Source of the DNA: Erythroxylum novogranatense
Lineage: Eukaryota; Streptophyta; Magnoliopsida; Malpighiales; Erythroxylaceae
Direction: 5' to 3'
DNA length: 64,000 nt
NCBI GenBank assembly: GCA_029891385.1
Contig: CM057226.1
Location: forward strand, 93,256,977 to 93,320,976
The notes beneath the pieces are model-generated. The model saw nothing but the letters and a program-made list of their open reading frames with translations, had not been told where the DNA came from and did not search any database. Of the stretch, positions 12,483 through 25,199 are shown piece by piece (position 1 is the stretch's first letter; every line of letters begins with the position of its first letter). The translations under genes and the position numbers were made by a program.

Positions 12483-15057
12483 TTTTCATAAAAAATTGTA
12501 GTAGCTCTAACTTGCTTGAAATGTATCTCCTCTAGAATTTTTCTTAACCAAATAGCTTGATAGGCTCAAATTGTTGCAATAAAAAATTTAGTCTATATAG
12601 TTGATAATGTGACAATTGCTTACTTCTTAGATGACCACAAAAGAACCCTTGATCTTAGCATGAAAACTTGACCTAATGTGCTTTTTCTATCATCTACATT
12701 GCCTATATAATCATTGTTAATAAAACCAATCAAATATGATATTTTACCCTTCGGGCATAACAAGCCCAAATCTTTAGTTCCTTGTAAGTAATGAAAGATC
12801 TCTTAGTAGCTTACAAATGCATCTCTATAGGTTTCTCCATATATCTACTTATCAGACACAAAATGCCTTATGTTCAACCTATATTCAGTTAAATATATCA
12901 AACTACACAATAATTTACGTGTAAAATATGTTGTCCACCATCCTTCCTTTAGTACCATTGTTTAACTTTGAGCCACAATTAGCTAGATTTTTCACAAGAT
13001 TACAATTTGTCATATAAAACCTATCTATAATTTCTCACACATACCTTTTCTTAAGAAATAAAATTTCCAACTAAAGATTACACTATGTCAATGTTAAGAA
13101 AGCAATGCAACAAACCAAGATCATACAACCACGTAATGATTATTTTTCCTACCACTCTAACTTTAACAAAATGTTGTACTCATATAGACATTTTTAAAAT
13201 CCTTATCTTAGAAAATAAGCTTTAATCTAGCTATACTAAGGCTGTGGTAAAGAGCTTTCTTTAATATGTAAACTTTATGATTATTACCAAGTTTAATATA
13301 ATCAGGGGGTTGGTCAATAAATACCTTTTCCCCTAAATATGTATATAGGAAACTAGATTATGTCACGTTGCAATTAAGGTAAAGACTTTTGTGTAATCAA
13401 ATCCGTACTCTTATTTGTATCCTTTGGTCACCAAATGTGCCTTATACTTATCAACTTTATTGTTATCGTTCCATTTTGTTTTGTAGATCCATTCTACACT
13501 AACCTTTTGGTGCCCTTTATAAAGATTAGTTAGCTCTCATTTATCATTCTTTCAATGGATCCAAATTTAGCATCCATAGCCTTCCACCATTTTGACTCTT
13601 TGATAGCATATTCAAAGGTTGTAGGATTACAATATGAAAATAAAGATAAATGAGTGATTGATCTTCAGATTTAAGAATTTTGGTTATCTTATAATCTGTC
13701 AACTATAATAGACTTTTTTTAACATATTTGGCATTTGAATTTGTTACTTTAACTTGTTCGCTAGATTCTGGTGTTGATATCAAGATCTCAAAGTTAGGAA
13801 TCTTCATATTGGGAATACTCATGAGTAGAAGCCACTAATAGATGTTATTTTTTAGAATATTCTACTTCTTTGTCATCTTCTCCATCCAAACCTGTTGGAA
13901 TTTGTTATCTCGCAACACTATTTAACTAAGAACAAAATATGTTCTTCATAAAAAAATACATCATAACTAACAATTTTTTGTGTTATTGTAAAGCTTATAA
14001 GCTTTGGATTGAATGCTAAAACTAAGAAAAACACAAATTTCTCCTTTGGCATCTATTGTTTTCTCTTCTGATCTAGTATATGAGCATAATAATGCACCAA
14101 AATATTTTGAAGTGTTTTAGAAAAGGTTTTTGCCCACTCTATACTTCCTTTAGTGTTATGTTTTGAACAATAAGTGTAAGATTTTTGTTCAAAATATCAA
14201 TGCTCCAATTAATAGCATTAGACCAAAAACTTCTTAGAATACTACTCCTTGCCAAAAATGCTCCACACTATATTTACGATTGTGTGATTTTTCCTCTCAT
14301 ATGCACCATTTTCTTAAGGTATGTAAGTTGTTGTAAGTTGTCTCCTAATTATATGATATGCACAAAATTTTGAAAATTCATCTGATTTATATTCTCTACC
14401 ATAATTTGTACGAAGATCCTTTATCAGAATGTTGTCCTCTTTCTTAATTTTATAACTTTTAAAAGATGTAAATGTTTTAGACTTGTCTTGTAAAAAGTAA
14501 ACGTAAGGTTTTTAGTTGTAATCATCAATGAACATAATTATATATTTTCACATTCATTATAAGAAGGATTTATTGATTCACACAAATCAGAATGGATAAG
14601 CTCCAAAAATTTATATGCTCTCCAAGATTTGTCTTTCAAAAACTTGTCTCAGTGTTATTTGTTAACAATACACTCTTCACACAATTAAAAAGATATTGAA
14701 AATTATGGAAGGCCCATCACTTTATTCTTCTTTTATAATGTCTTCAACTAGCAAAGTTTTAGATGTCTATAGTGAAAATTCTACAACCACCCTTCTTATC
14801 TTACTTTTGATGAAAGCATGAATGAGTGATAATGTTAAAATGAAGTGGAAACATTGGATTTTTCATTTTATTGACCTGAGCAATTAGGCCCATCTTTTCA
14901 TTAAATATTTTGCAAACTCCTCCTTAATAGTGATCTGATAACCCTTTTCTTATAGTCGTATAATATTAATAAGTTTTGTTTTAAAATCTGGAACTAATAG
15001 GATAATAGAAATATTTTGGACTAAATTTTCCTTGGTCTTGAGTGTTACCTTTCCTTT

Positions 15058-16205
15058 TCAAACAAAAACAATAACAATGTATCAATACGAATCCTACTGA
15101 GTTATAAAACCGAAGGAGGTCCAAAAGTGTGCAACCTTACCCCCAACTAGTAGAGATGTTGTTTTCGATATACTCAAGAAAAAAAGAGTTTTTGAAAATT
15201 GTTGAAAGTAAAAAAAGAAACAAATAACCACATAAATAAAAATTAAAAAGATAAAATAAAATAAAATAGGTAAATAAATAAACTAACTAAAAGGAAAATT
15301 CATAAGTATTTAAAAAAGCAATAAATAAACAAACTAAAACAAAATTGATAAGTATTTAAAACAACAAGCAATTAAAAAATAAATATGAAATAAATAAATA
15401 AAATAACTAACTAAAAGACATAAAAGTCAAAGAAAAAGATTGAAAAGGTCTACGGAAAGAGAAAGACCTCTCTATGTAAGGTCCTCTACGCGTATCCTAG
15501 TTTACCAAAGTTTTTTATTGAGGATCAAGTCTTCGGTAAGCTTTAATAAGGCTATATCTTTTTTAATCACCTTCCCTTAATTTTTCTTAGCTCTCTCTTT
15601 TCTTCTCTTAAAAGTCCCTAAGTACAATCTTCTCACATTTTCTCATTGAGGTGTCAGTCTCCTCTTAACATATCCAAACCACCTAAATCTTGTCTCTCAT
15701 TTTATTATCAAAGCTCTAGCCAACCCTAATTTGTCTCTTACTATTTTATTCCTAACTTTATCTCTTTTTATAAGGTTGCACATCTAACAAACCATCCCCA
15801 TCTATTGCCGTTAACTTATGACTACGTGTCTATTTGATGGATCAACATTATCCTATAAAGCATTACCAATCGCGTTGTTAAGCAGTAGAATTTATCTTTT
15901 AGCTTGACTGGTATTTTCTTATCACATAAAACTACTGAGATATTTTCCCATTTTAATTACCTGATTTGCTACGGTGAATTAGGTCGTTGTCTATCTTGTT
16001 ATTTCTTTGGATGATGGATCTAAGGTACTTTAAATAATCTTTTTATGGTATAAATTCAATTCTAATCTTGATCTCCATATTGGATGCATCCCTATGACTT
16101 CCTTAGCTTCTAAACACCTCCATATAACTTCCATAGGTACCTTATCATAAGCCTTCTCTAAATTAATCAAAATTATACGCAGATCCTATAAAAATTTCAA
16201 ATTTA
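15058..16205 (-). mobile_element. 5'-truncated RTE-type LINE nested in element D
   Basis: Minus-strand translation gives the end of a non-LTR reverse transcriptase: LINLEKAYDKVPMEVIW near 16150, then a KYLRSIIQRNNKIDNDLIHR-like segment near 16000 and an EDKMRE-like region near 15700, with several stops. Such enzymes nick genomic DNA and prime on it. The 3' flank is AT-rich with AAATAAATAAA repeats (15180-15400) and the end is a TTGTTATTGTTTTTG-type tail on the minus strand, typical of plant RTE elements. The insertion sits inside the protease region of copia D. The 5' end of the element is missing, as is common for LINE copies. Confidence 0.75.
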
Positions 16206-17290
16206 TCACTAAATTCACAAAATTGCAATAATATTTTTCCAGTTTTGAGAACACAAATTGATCTCCACACATATAACTGCTATAACTAGTGTCTAGTATA
16301 AGAAACTCTGATATGATACTTTATTAGTATGAAAAGTCATCAACAAAGATATTTTTTTCATTTTCTATATAATTTGATTTTTCTCTCTTTTTTTTATAAA
16401 TATGCAACTTAGCATATCATTCAGACTTACAATGATCAAATCTATGACATTTGAAGCACTACACTTTCAATTTGTTAAAGGACTTACCTTATCCTCTACC
16501 TTTTCTTTAAAGATGGTCACTATCTGTTTTAAAATGTTTATTGTTATCTCTATTGTTGTGATAGCTCCTTCCTCTAGTTCTACCTGTACCTTTAAAATTT
16601 AAGGATTAGGTAGACATAAAGGCCTTTAGAGCTTGCTTCTCTTTATCTTGATGCATCATTTTTTGCTTATGAATCATCAATAAACCTTGTCGTTTGTTGA
16701 TTGAAAGATTATCGAGATCCTTCATTCTTCAATTGAACAAACCATAAACTTGAACTTTGGTGTTTATTATTGAAGAGTGTTTTTGACTATGGTCACATCC
16801 TCCATCTTCTCTCCATGGACCTGTAACTTGTTAACATGCCATTATTCTTAAGAAGAACTCAAAAATGGACTGTCCTTATTTCATTTGAAGCATTTTAAAT
16901 GAAGTGATTAAATCTACTACCTTTTTGCCCTTATTGAGTCTTCAAATTTCTTCTTTATAGATTCCCAAATTTGCTTGGATGTCTCCTTGTTGAGGATGGT
17001 TTCCAAGATTGAACAATCAATGGCTTGTATTGTACAATTCTTTGCCTTTAAATCTCTCAACTTTAGTCCATCTAACTCTATCTTTTGTATGTTTGTGAGT
17101 ACTGCTCCAACAACAACAACATGTATTACAACACCAATTTCAACAACATATCAATACTCCTTAGACCTAAAAAGTTCTCCATCAACACGCTCCAATGGTT
17201 TTAGAGACTATCAAAACATGGAATGATTGTTTGCCTAAAAATTTTAAAAGTCATCAATAGTTTCTTTGATGAACCAAGGTATGATACTAC

Positions 17291-17575
17291 TGATAAAAAG
17301 AAAAGAAAAAAAATGATAAAATGAACAAAAGAGTATATGAGAGCTAAACAAGAGGAAATACTTTTACAATTGCTCACACTACAAAATTGTCATTCCAAAA
17401 TAAATAGATAACATAAACGTTAAGTTAACAATATATATCCATACATTAGTCCTAAAATTAAGGTAAAGAAAGGATAAATTCAACTAACTAATTGATCTCC
17501 TAAATACTATGACCGTTATTAACCAATCTAACATAATAAAACATCTATAATCACTTATCTTATTTCTATTTAATT
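17291..17575 (-). repeat. 5' LTR of old copia element D
   Basis: Degenerate partner of the LTR at 11865-12126, in the same orientation, beginning next to a weak tRNA-Met primer-binding site. The many differences between the two copies point to an old insertion. The outer end is approximate. Confidence 0.62.
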
Positions 17576-18380
17576 TCATGAGATTGTGCAAATGATTAAT
17601 TGGTTTATTACGGTTTAAAATAGTACTTTAAACATATTATATAAATAATGGTGTAAATGGTTCATTAATTTATTATAGTTTAAAATGGTACTTTGAATAT
17701 AAATATTTATAGAATAATTCCAATTAATTTGACAAGACTTTTAATTATTGAAATATATAAAATATTTATAAATATAATGAAAATAGCCTTGATTTTTATA
17801 TTATGTTTCAAAGATCCATTCAAACTTAAAAGTTATAATCGGTTAAAATCAGTCTCATTTTTAGCATTAACATTTCAATTGGTAACATTTGGAGGACTAG
17901 TAGCTATTATTTGAGGATTAGACAATACCCATATTTGGGAGACTCTTATTTTGCTTTACATAGCAGGACTTGTTTTACTACGTGTCCTTGTTGAAGGTTG
18001 GGTGTATGCCCTTGATCTTGAAGTGAATGTTAACCAAGTATTGAGAATTTGTAAATTTAATTATTTATTGTTTCTATAAAAATACGATCTAGATAAAGAT
18101 CTCTCAATGTCAATAAGTTCAATTCCAGCTCCTATACTAATATAAATTTTTTAAAATTAAAATGAATTAATAAGGAAAATAATCAGTACAATAATATCCT
18201 TTAATAAGGATAACAACATTTAGCCAAAATGACATCATAACAAAGAGCATATGCTCTATGTGTGGAAGAAAACAACAAATGATATCCTATCGGATTTACC
18301 GAAATAGTATTCTTAGAATTACCCTAAAAGTACCCCAACTAAAGAGCCTCCAATGATTTCCAAATTAAGGCTCAATGTTT
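17576..18380. other. AT-rich interval, no assigned feature
   Basis: Contains an imperfect duplication of a segment built around GGTTTATTACGGTTTAAAAT and GATTTATTATAGTTTAAAATGG-like strings near 17600-17690. A 73-codon reading frame at 17693 is AT-driven and hydrophobic, with no domain I recognise. I see no gene. Confidence 0.45.
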
Positions 18381-18659
18381 CATCAACTCTTTCTCCAGAT
18401 GATTAAAGGAGGTAAGTGATTTCTAACTTGATCTTCGGTTATTCTCTTTTTGTTCAACCTTAATCTTGCTTCTCTGATTCTACGATTTGGCCAATCTTCT
18501 ATCGCACGGGTACTAAACTTTAAAAAACAACCATACAACCTTAAGGAGGAGAGAACTCGAAAGGTAAGCATTTTCATTTTAGATTCCTGCAATTATTATG
18601 TGAGTGGTTATACAGAAATAAAGATCTAGTATGAACTGGGTGTTCTTAGAGGTTGGTTA

Positions 18660-19069
18660 GAGTCTCTAAGAAGTAACTAGTCTCTCACTGCATTTCTTCT
18701 CCATCTGGTTTATGACTAGTTGTTCTTTGATATTGTTAGAGATAATACATGTGACTGCATGTATGCCTCTTTCCTTTTTTATAAACCTTTTGTTATTTCT
18801 CTCCCTCCAAATCTTCTGAATGCATGTTGTTACGACAACCATGCACACTTCCTTATCATGTTTGGAAGCATGGGTTAGTAGTATCTCATGGATTGTACCG
18901 TTCAAGTTTCTTTGATAGCAGTGAAGAGAAAATAGGGAAGGAATATGACACCATACTCTATTAGAGAATTCGCATTTGAAGAATATGTGATCTCTATCTT
19001 TCTCCTCTAGGTTGCAAAACATGCAATTTTTAAAAGAGGAAAGGAACTTTAGTGTTGTCATAGTGCTAA
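18660..19069 (-). pseudogene. L1-type LINE 3' fragment (RT zinc-binding region)
   Basis: The minus strand encodes the C-terminal region of a plant L1 ORF2 product: FCNLEEKDRDHIFFKCEFSNRVW, with the Cys/His spacing of the zinc-binding domain that follows reverse transcriptase, then WRERNNKRF. The reading frame is open for about 135 codons, so decay is modest. Its upstream part is absent because a gypsy LTR piece begins at 19070. The 3' untranslated part probably continues below 18660, but no poly-A tail is visible. Confidence 0.7.
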
Positions 19070-19735
19070 TGTCACGACCCAGTACTATGTCGGGCATATG
19101 ACAACCGCCGCATACCCAGGCTAATGATACTCATAACACCCTTCACCTAAGTATGCAAGGCTAACTAAATATCCTTTGAAAACATTTAAACAACATGATG
19201 GCTATATTTTGAAAATCCCAAAACTCAATTAAAATATTTGTAAATTAGTTTTAAACGCACTTCTATATTTAAATTAAAACTCTACTGCAACTTCTATACT
19301 TTTAAGTCCATGCAAGAGCAATCTCAACAACAGTATAAAAGGTTTATACATAAGGTCACTCATAAACCATAAGACAATCAATAGTTAATTTACAAAATCA
19401 TAAAGCATATTAATATAACCAACTTAATAAAAAAAATAGTTCATAAGCCACTATACAATAAAAATACAAACAGAGACTACTCATATGCGATAATGGCCCG
19501 AAAATGTTAAAAGACTGTACAATACACTTAGAACCTCAAGCTCACCAAATTGACCTGCACGACTGGAAAACAAAGGGGGTCAATACACCATATCCTCAGT
19601 GAGTAGGAAAAACATATATCGCAAATAGAACTCGATCACATCAAGACGATGTATATAACCTATGAAGCGAAAATACATGTCATAGAAATAGATAATCCTA
19701 GCCTATGACTCAACCTACACTGGTTAGGAACCACA
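19070..19735 (-). repeat. Gypsy LTR fragment of the TGTCACGACCC type
   Basis: TGTCACGACCC at 19070 is a typical LTR terminus. On the minus strand the segment carries a CTACTCACTGAGGATATGGTG stretch (near 19570-19600), like the GAGCT...CTCACCC part of gypsy LTRs. The fragment stops at 19735, where the copia E LTR begins, so E probably inserted into it. The other end is not seen. Confidence 0.55.
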
Positions 19736-21451
19736 TGATAGGATCGCATATGCAGCGGAAATAAAAAATGCAATCCTATATTCATTTATTGCGTTTAACA
19801 AACATACTAATAGTAAGAACATGAAAAAATAAATACTTAAAATTTGTGAGGATTAATCGATACTGAACTTCAAAAATATGAAGTCTCTATGTACTCCACA
19901 CCGAGAAATACGTCCCACTTTCAACACTTGATATGGCTATGGTTAAATTTTAAAGAACTCTTTCTTCAAGAATATAACAAAACAATTTGATTTCTTTTCT
20001 CTTGTTTATATTTCATGTACAACAACGAGAGTATACAAAATAACAAAATATTAGAGGCTTACCCTTTTCTTCGTTTTTTCATGCACGTACTGAATAATCA
20101 AAAATGAAGATAAAAACATATATGTATACACGATATCTTCTTCTTCCAATAAGTTGTTAACGTTTCTTTTAAAAGTAAAAATTATTCACCAAAAATAACA
20201 ACATTTCGTTATTGTTTTCGTTAAATATAAAACCAAAACAATAATCACCAAAGGCAAGGCCATGACGCCTTCTTTGCCATTTTGATTTTGATTTTTATTT
20301 TTAATAATTATTATTATTTATAAATTAAATAAAATAAAACTATTTTTATTCATTTATTTTATACAAGAGAATTTCCAATATTAGTTATATTTTCTGTGCT
20401 AGCAAAAAATATAATAATAATATGTCATATAGATTATCTAATAAATTCATAATAAATTAAATACTCGTAAATAGGAAATATTACATTCGTAAGTGTGTAA
20501 CCACATAGGTTTATCACTAAGCAGGTAGTAATTAATCCAATTAATTACTAATCACGGTTTGCATCTAACAACACTCCTCAACGACTGGATAATGTGATGT
20601 AACAACCTTACAAAGACAGAACTTAGTTAACGATAATTTATTATTACCTTTCATCATTACGACTCCGGATTATCCTCATGTATGGTTTAACTGTCAAACC
20701 TTATTAGATAACCAACTATGTTACATGTCAATCATTAATGATTGGTGAATGACTTAAGAAAACTCTTTTCCTAACTCATTCAATCGCCCTGACCAAGGTC
20801 TTGAAACAACCATTAAGACCAATGATAACATAGAGCTTAAACTCATTACCTAGAGTCGATGGATCCCATCTTGACTCACCACTAATAAGATAGATGCTTA
20901 ATTATATCCAATGATCATTCAACTAGCATTTTTACATATTAAGTGTCCAACATCAAAACATAATAAGTGACGTATTGATTACTATGATGATCTCAGGTCA
21001 AAGGAAAAATATACATTTAAATCCTTATGAGAATACTCCATTTGACAATTCACAGGTAATATTAACCATTGGGAATTCTCAGTTTAGTCAGTTCAATGAT
21101 CATATCTCCATATGCATAATCTATATATGTAACCCGAGATTTACTAATATCCATCCAATAGATACTATTACATATATATTGATCTAACGGATCATTAAAG
21201 TCCTTATTTAATAATCCTATGATTAAGAACACTTTTAGATTAAACCCTAAAGACTTGGGTCTCATTATCATAATCTTCATTATAATGGCAAGTGTACAAA
21301 TTTAATCAAGGACATATCATATTAAAATAAAATACAATAAACAAAATATGATAATATAATCATTTGTCATGTTATTAAAAAAGTTAATAATTATAAAATA
21401 CATGTGTTCAATCTATTACATAACTATTAGGTTATGGGCATAATTCCAACA
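19736..21451 (-). repeat. 3' LTR of copia element E
   Basis: On the minus strand it runs from TGTTGGAATTATGCCCATAA (start at 21451) to CGATCCTATCA (end at 19736), with TG...CA ends and a length of 1716 bp. The adjoining GGGAGAT (21458-21452) is the remnant of the polypurine tract, so internal sequence lies to the right. A GCAGCGGAAATAAA string just inside the left end is common in long copia LTRs. The matching 5' LTR is missing because E is truncated at 36842. Confidence 0.8.
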
Positions 21452-21458
21452 ATCTCCC

Positions 21459-22955
21459 TGATTGAGCCAAATTTATACTATAAATTGGCCCTAATTTCTT
21501 AAGTGATTATGCACTTGTTGACTCCTAATTCATGATTTTGTGCTTAAATTGGTTCCTCATATCGAGCTTTTATAATTTGCACATTGTCGATTTTGTTGTC
21601 ATTTGATATTAATTTCGCATAACTTTTATTGGGACAATTGATACTGTAAATGTGTTGTATTTTGTAGGAACAATGGAGTCAACAAGAGAAAGTCAATATG
21701 CCGTGAGAAGCCATCCATTCGTCGGAGCGAACTAATCGCAGCCATTCGCCATGATTTAATTTATTAGTGTAAATTAATTAAATCACGACGAGTGACCATT
21801 CTTCATTCGCGCAGATGAACTACCGCCATTAGTCATGATTTAATGTCTGATACCCAACCCTAAAATAGCAAAATTATCCATCGTTCAGGCTAGCTGCAAG
21901 AAACTTCCTATAAAACCTTCTATTTTAGGTTAAATGAGGACGGCCGCAATCCCGAGGAACACTTCTCCTTCTTCGCTTTTCTCTGCTTCTATAATAGGTT
22001 TAGTTTTCTTATTTTGCAGGTAGGCGACCACCAACGCATTTAACATCCGCGATAGCACCACTTCCATTTCTCATCTTCAAGCACCATTCCTATTCATCAC
22101 TTTCGCGACCGTCGTTGGAGCCATAGGTAGCTTTGGAGTTCCAAAGAATGATGGCTTCTTCCACAGTTATGCAAGGCTAAGGTTTCCGTCTCCCGAAAAT
22201 GTAGCGAAGGTCGAAGTTCCATGAGCTTCAAGGGGTAATCAACCATTGTTTTAGATTTCTGTCATGTTTTGTAAAACCTCCGAGTTGGAGATTGCGATAT
22301 ATGATGGATTGAATCCGGTTATAGTTTAATCGGATGTTAAACTTTGATTTATGGTGTGGATTAGTTTCTGTTGGATGTTGTTCTGAAATACATGAAGTTC
22401 CGTGTATGTTAAACAGATTTGCATGGGTTAATTTAATCTACCTAGTTGTGTTTGATTGAATTGATTGTGTTTCATCTGGTTAACCTGTTGCATAAATTAG
22501 TCCATGTCATACACTAAGGGTTTTAACAAGATTTAATTAATCGAGTTGATTAATTAAATTCTTGGACTTAACGAGTTGTTAAGGTTGTGTTTTCGAAACT
22601 TAGCGGATTTCAAACCCCGACATTTATTTTGAACGATGATGACCCGAGCCACATTTTTAGGAGAGTTTTAGTTAATTGTTTTCAATCTCAATTATTTTCA
22701 ATTGTCTGGTTTATTCTAAAATCCCAAAAAAAATATTTGATTCAACTTTGCTTTCTTTAGTTTAAAAGATCAAGCCAAAACCCCCTTTAATTGCTTTAAT
22801 TGCATGCATCATTAGACTAGGCTAGTCTTAAGATCAATTCTACACTGGTTCCTTGAGAGTCGGCCGAGGTTGCACCTCGTGTTGCAATTTTGGTATAAAT
22901 TGATTTTGACCGGTTTCAAGGATCAATCTTAGGATTGAACGATAAGTCGCGATCA
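21459..22955 (+). repeat. 5' LTR of element F
   Basis: It starts TGATTGAGCCAAATTTATAC and ends GCGATCA just before the primer site, for 1497 bp. Compared with the right copy, the first 950 bp or so differ at many sites, whereas 22400-22830 is almost identical. Confidence 0.88.
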
Positions 22956-22958
22956 AAT

Positions 22959-22975
22959 TGGCGCCGCTGTTGGGA
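22959..22975 (+). other. Primer-binding site, tRNA-Asp type
   Basis: TGGCGCCGCTGTTGGGA lies three bases after the LTR end. This is the primer site usual for Athila and related gypsy elements, complementary to the 3' end of tRNA-Asp. Confidence 0.85.
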
Positions 22976-23189
22976 GCCAAATTAATTGGTTTTCTAGGTT
23001 AGCCAAGTCATTTTGTTTTCGCATCTTATTTGTTTTAGTTTACATGTTAATTTTCATTGTTTGCATCTCTTAAGTGTTGGTTTATTTGCTTGTGTTTTGT
23101 GATTTCGATTCTGTTTTGCTTTAAGTGTTTAGTTCGATTGTTTGGCTTATTGTTCTTAATTTCGAGTGATTGTGCTTTGCTCGATTCTT

Positions 23190-23340
23190 GGTCTGCGACG
23201 AGTTCATCATTCGTCGCAACGAAGTTCATCTTTCTTCGCAACGAAGTTCATATATTCGTCGCGACGACTTTTCGAATTTTGCTCTATTCGCCGCTGCGAG
23301 TTCCTACGAGCCGCGACGAACCGTGTGAATTTCAGCCTCG
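23190..23340 (+). repeat. Cluster of TTCGTCGCRACGAA palindromes in the F leader
   Basis: Near-copies of a 14-bp palindrome lie at 23210-23223 (TTCGTCGCAACGAA), 23232-23245 (TTCTTCGCAACGAA), 23255-23268 (TTCGTCGCGACGAC) and 23307-23320 (CGAGCCGCGACGAA). They lie between the primer site and gag, in the untranslated leader. A second cluster is at 26429-26519. Confidence 0.85.
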
Positions 23341-23511
23341 TTTTATCCGCTGTCGTTTTAGTGAGCTAATTTAGGAGAACTTCTTTTGTGCATGTCCCAT
23401 AGACTTAGGTTAGTTCATTTTCAACCTGAAATCGAGCGATACTTAAGGAAGCATAGGAAGGATAGAAGAGAGCAAGCAACCCTTAGCACACTAGAACATT
23501 AAGTAGGAGAA

Positions 23512-25188
23512 ATGGCTAAGCGTCAAGAATTTCCCGGTCACCAACCTAGGAACGAAGATCATGGATTAAATGGTGATCAGGAAAGAGTCGATGAGAACAT
23601 AGGAACAACAAAGCGAGAACGATCGAGAAGCTACGACCTCGGACGTCAATTATGACCCTTCATCATAGTTTTGCCCGAACTTCGACGTGAATTTCGGGTT
23701 AAGGGCTATTGATCAATTCTCCCCAAATTTCACGGTTTGGCGGGAGAAGATCCTACATGCATTTACAAGACCGACAATGATTTGTCAAAGCATGAAACCC
23801 GTAGGAGCTCCCCAGATCATGTCTTGTGGAAGGTGTTTCACTTATCCCTAGAAGGAAAGGTCGGGGAGTGGTACATGAGCCTCCCAAGGCATGTCGCGAA
23901 TGCCTACCATAGTTGGGCCAACTTGAGAAAAGCTTTCCTGGAAAAGTATTTTCCAGCCTCGAAGACGTCGTCAATGAGGAAAGAAATCTATTCTGCCAAG
24001 CAAGACTATGACGAGTCCTTGTATGATTTTTGGAACAGATTTTAGGATCTGTTGTCTCGGTGCCCCCATCATCAAATTCCTGATGAACAGCTTGTTCAAT
24101 ATTTCTATGATGGGGTGAAGAATCAGGAAAAGGGAATGTTAGATGCTACTTCGAGAGGATCGTTGATCAACCTCACCGCACCTGAAGCGTGGGCCTTGAT
24201 CAAGAGGATGGCCCTCAACCATCAGCAGTATTGTGTTCGTGATTCCAGGAATGTTCATGAAGTAGGAGCCATGTCGGCTCGCATAAAAGGATGGAAAGCC
24301 GGAATCAAAGGTGGATTCCTAAAGCATAGGATAACTTCAGCTTGTCCTCGACACGATCGAAGTGAAGAATTTGAATGTGCATCGCCTTCATCTTCATCGA
24401 ATTGACCGCACCGATTCATGCGAATCTTGTGGGTCGGTGATGCACATTTCTAGTGTCTGCCCCGGAAGGTATGAAGAAGTTTCTGTTGTCTACCCGGGAA
24501 GACAAAATCCTAAGTGGGACCCAGACTCCAAAGACGCATAATGAGGGATGGAGATCCCATCCGAATTTCAGTTGGAGGAATAATGAGGAAGAGCACCCAA
24601 CCGCTTTCAACAAGGAGGTAGAGCCGACCATCCACAAACCAGCTCCCAGATCAAGAAGCATTGACGGTGCAACCACAACCACCGAAGGAGGACACCAACC
24701 AGCTTCTGCATGGTATGATGACGTTGATGAAGGAAGAAAGAGCCTCTACAGCTAATCAGTTCAATGCCATCGCAAACTTAATCCAGCAGGACTCCTCGAA
24801 GAATGCTACGCGTTTTACTGCCTTGGAAAAGTGAATGGATCAATGGGAGACCAAGGCAGAAAACCTGAACTTATACGTCACTCAGTTATCCAACAACTTG
24901 AGTGTAAATCAAGCGAGGAGTAGCGGATCAATTCTGAAAAGCCTGAACGTAATTGAATTAAGGAGTGGAAAGAAAGTACAATTTAGCATCCCTGAAGAAG
25001 AAGAATGCGCCGAAGAAATTGAAGTTGTAGAGACACCTCAAGTAAGAGAAAAGAAGGCTGTGCGATTAGAGAGTGATCGCGAAGAAGAATTGCTGAAGAG
25101 AAAGAAGAAACCATTGAGGAAACAGAGCAACCATCAAGCAGTCCAGCAGAAAGTGCTGCAAAGGAAAAATCTAGTAGAAGTGAAGTAA
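23512..25188 (+). pseudogene. gag: Athila-type gag of element F
   Basis: Gag forms the particle that packages element RNA. A start in GAGAAATGGC at 23512 opens a frame beginning MAKRQEFPGH, broken near 23653; the core resumes at 23737. The core has the retrotransposon-gag signature: GKVGEWYMSLP, FLEKYFPASKT, a stop at 24043, then CPHHQIPDEQLVQYFYDGV and an Asn/Gln-rich part. Further frame breaks occur around 24400-24830. A Lys/Glu-rich linker (LRSGKKVQF near 24957) then leads toward the protease. No CCHC knuckle is seen, which is usual for this family. Gag and protease probably formed one polyprotein. Confidence 0.85.
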
Positions 25189-25199
25189 CCAGTAGGGAA

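Larger units (their letters stand above)
12127..17290 (-). pseudogene. Ty1/copia gag-pol remnant (element D), interrupted by a LINE
   Basis: Read on the minus strand, degraded but ordered copia domains appear: gag (about 17270-16400, including a CFKCHRFDH zinc-knuckle remnant), protease (about 16330-16220, then 15057-14900 after the LINE), integrase (about 14900-14000, with LRTNYGREYKSDEF), reverse transcriptase (about 13700-12900) and RNase H (about 12760-12170, with NVDDRKST and SSKKQ). The frame is broken in many places. The protease is split by a LINE: NLVINLKF lies on one side and GKVTLKTKENL continues on the other. A weak tRNA-Met primer site (9 of 12 matches) lies at 17279-17290. Heavy decay makes this one of the oldest elements here. 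Confidence 0.75.

Noticed and set aside
17693..17914. 73-codon hydrophobic frame as a membrane protein gene
   Set aside because: AT-rich DNA readily gives Ile/Leu/Phe/Lys frames; no start context, homology or conserved motif is visible.
23057..23374. Cys/Phe-rich 105-codon frame in the leader of element F
   Set aside because: It lies between the primer site and gag and covers the palindrome cluster; overlapping frames are equally open and no domain is seen.
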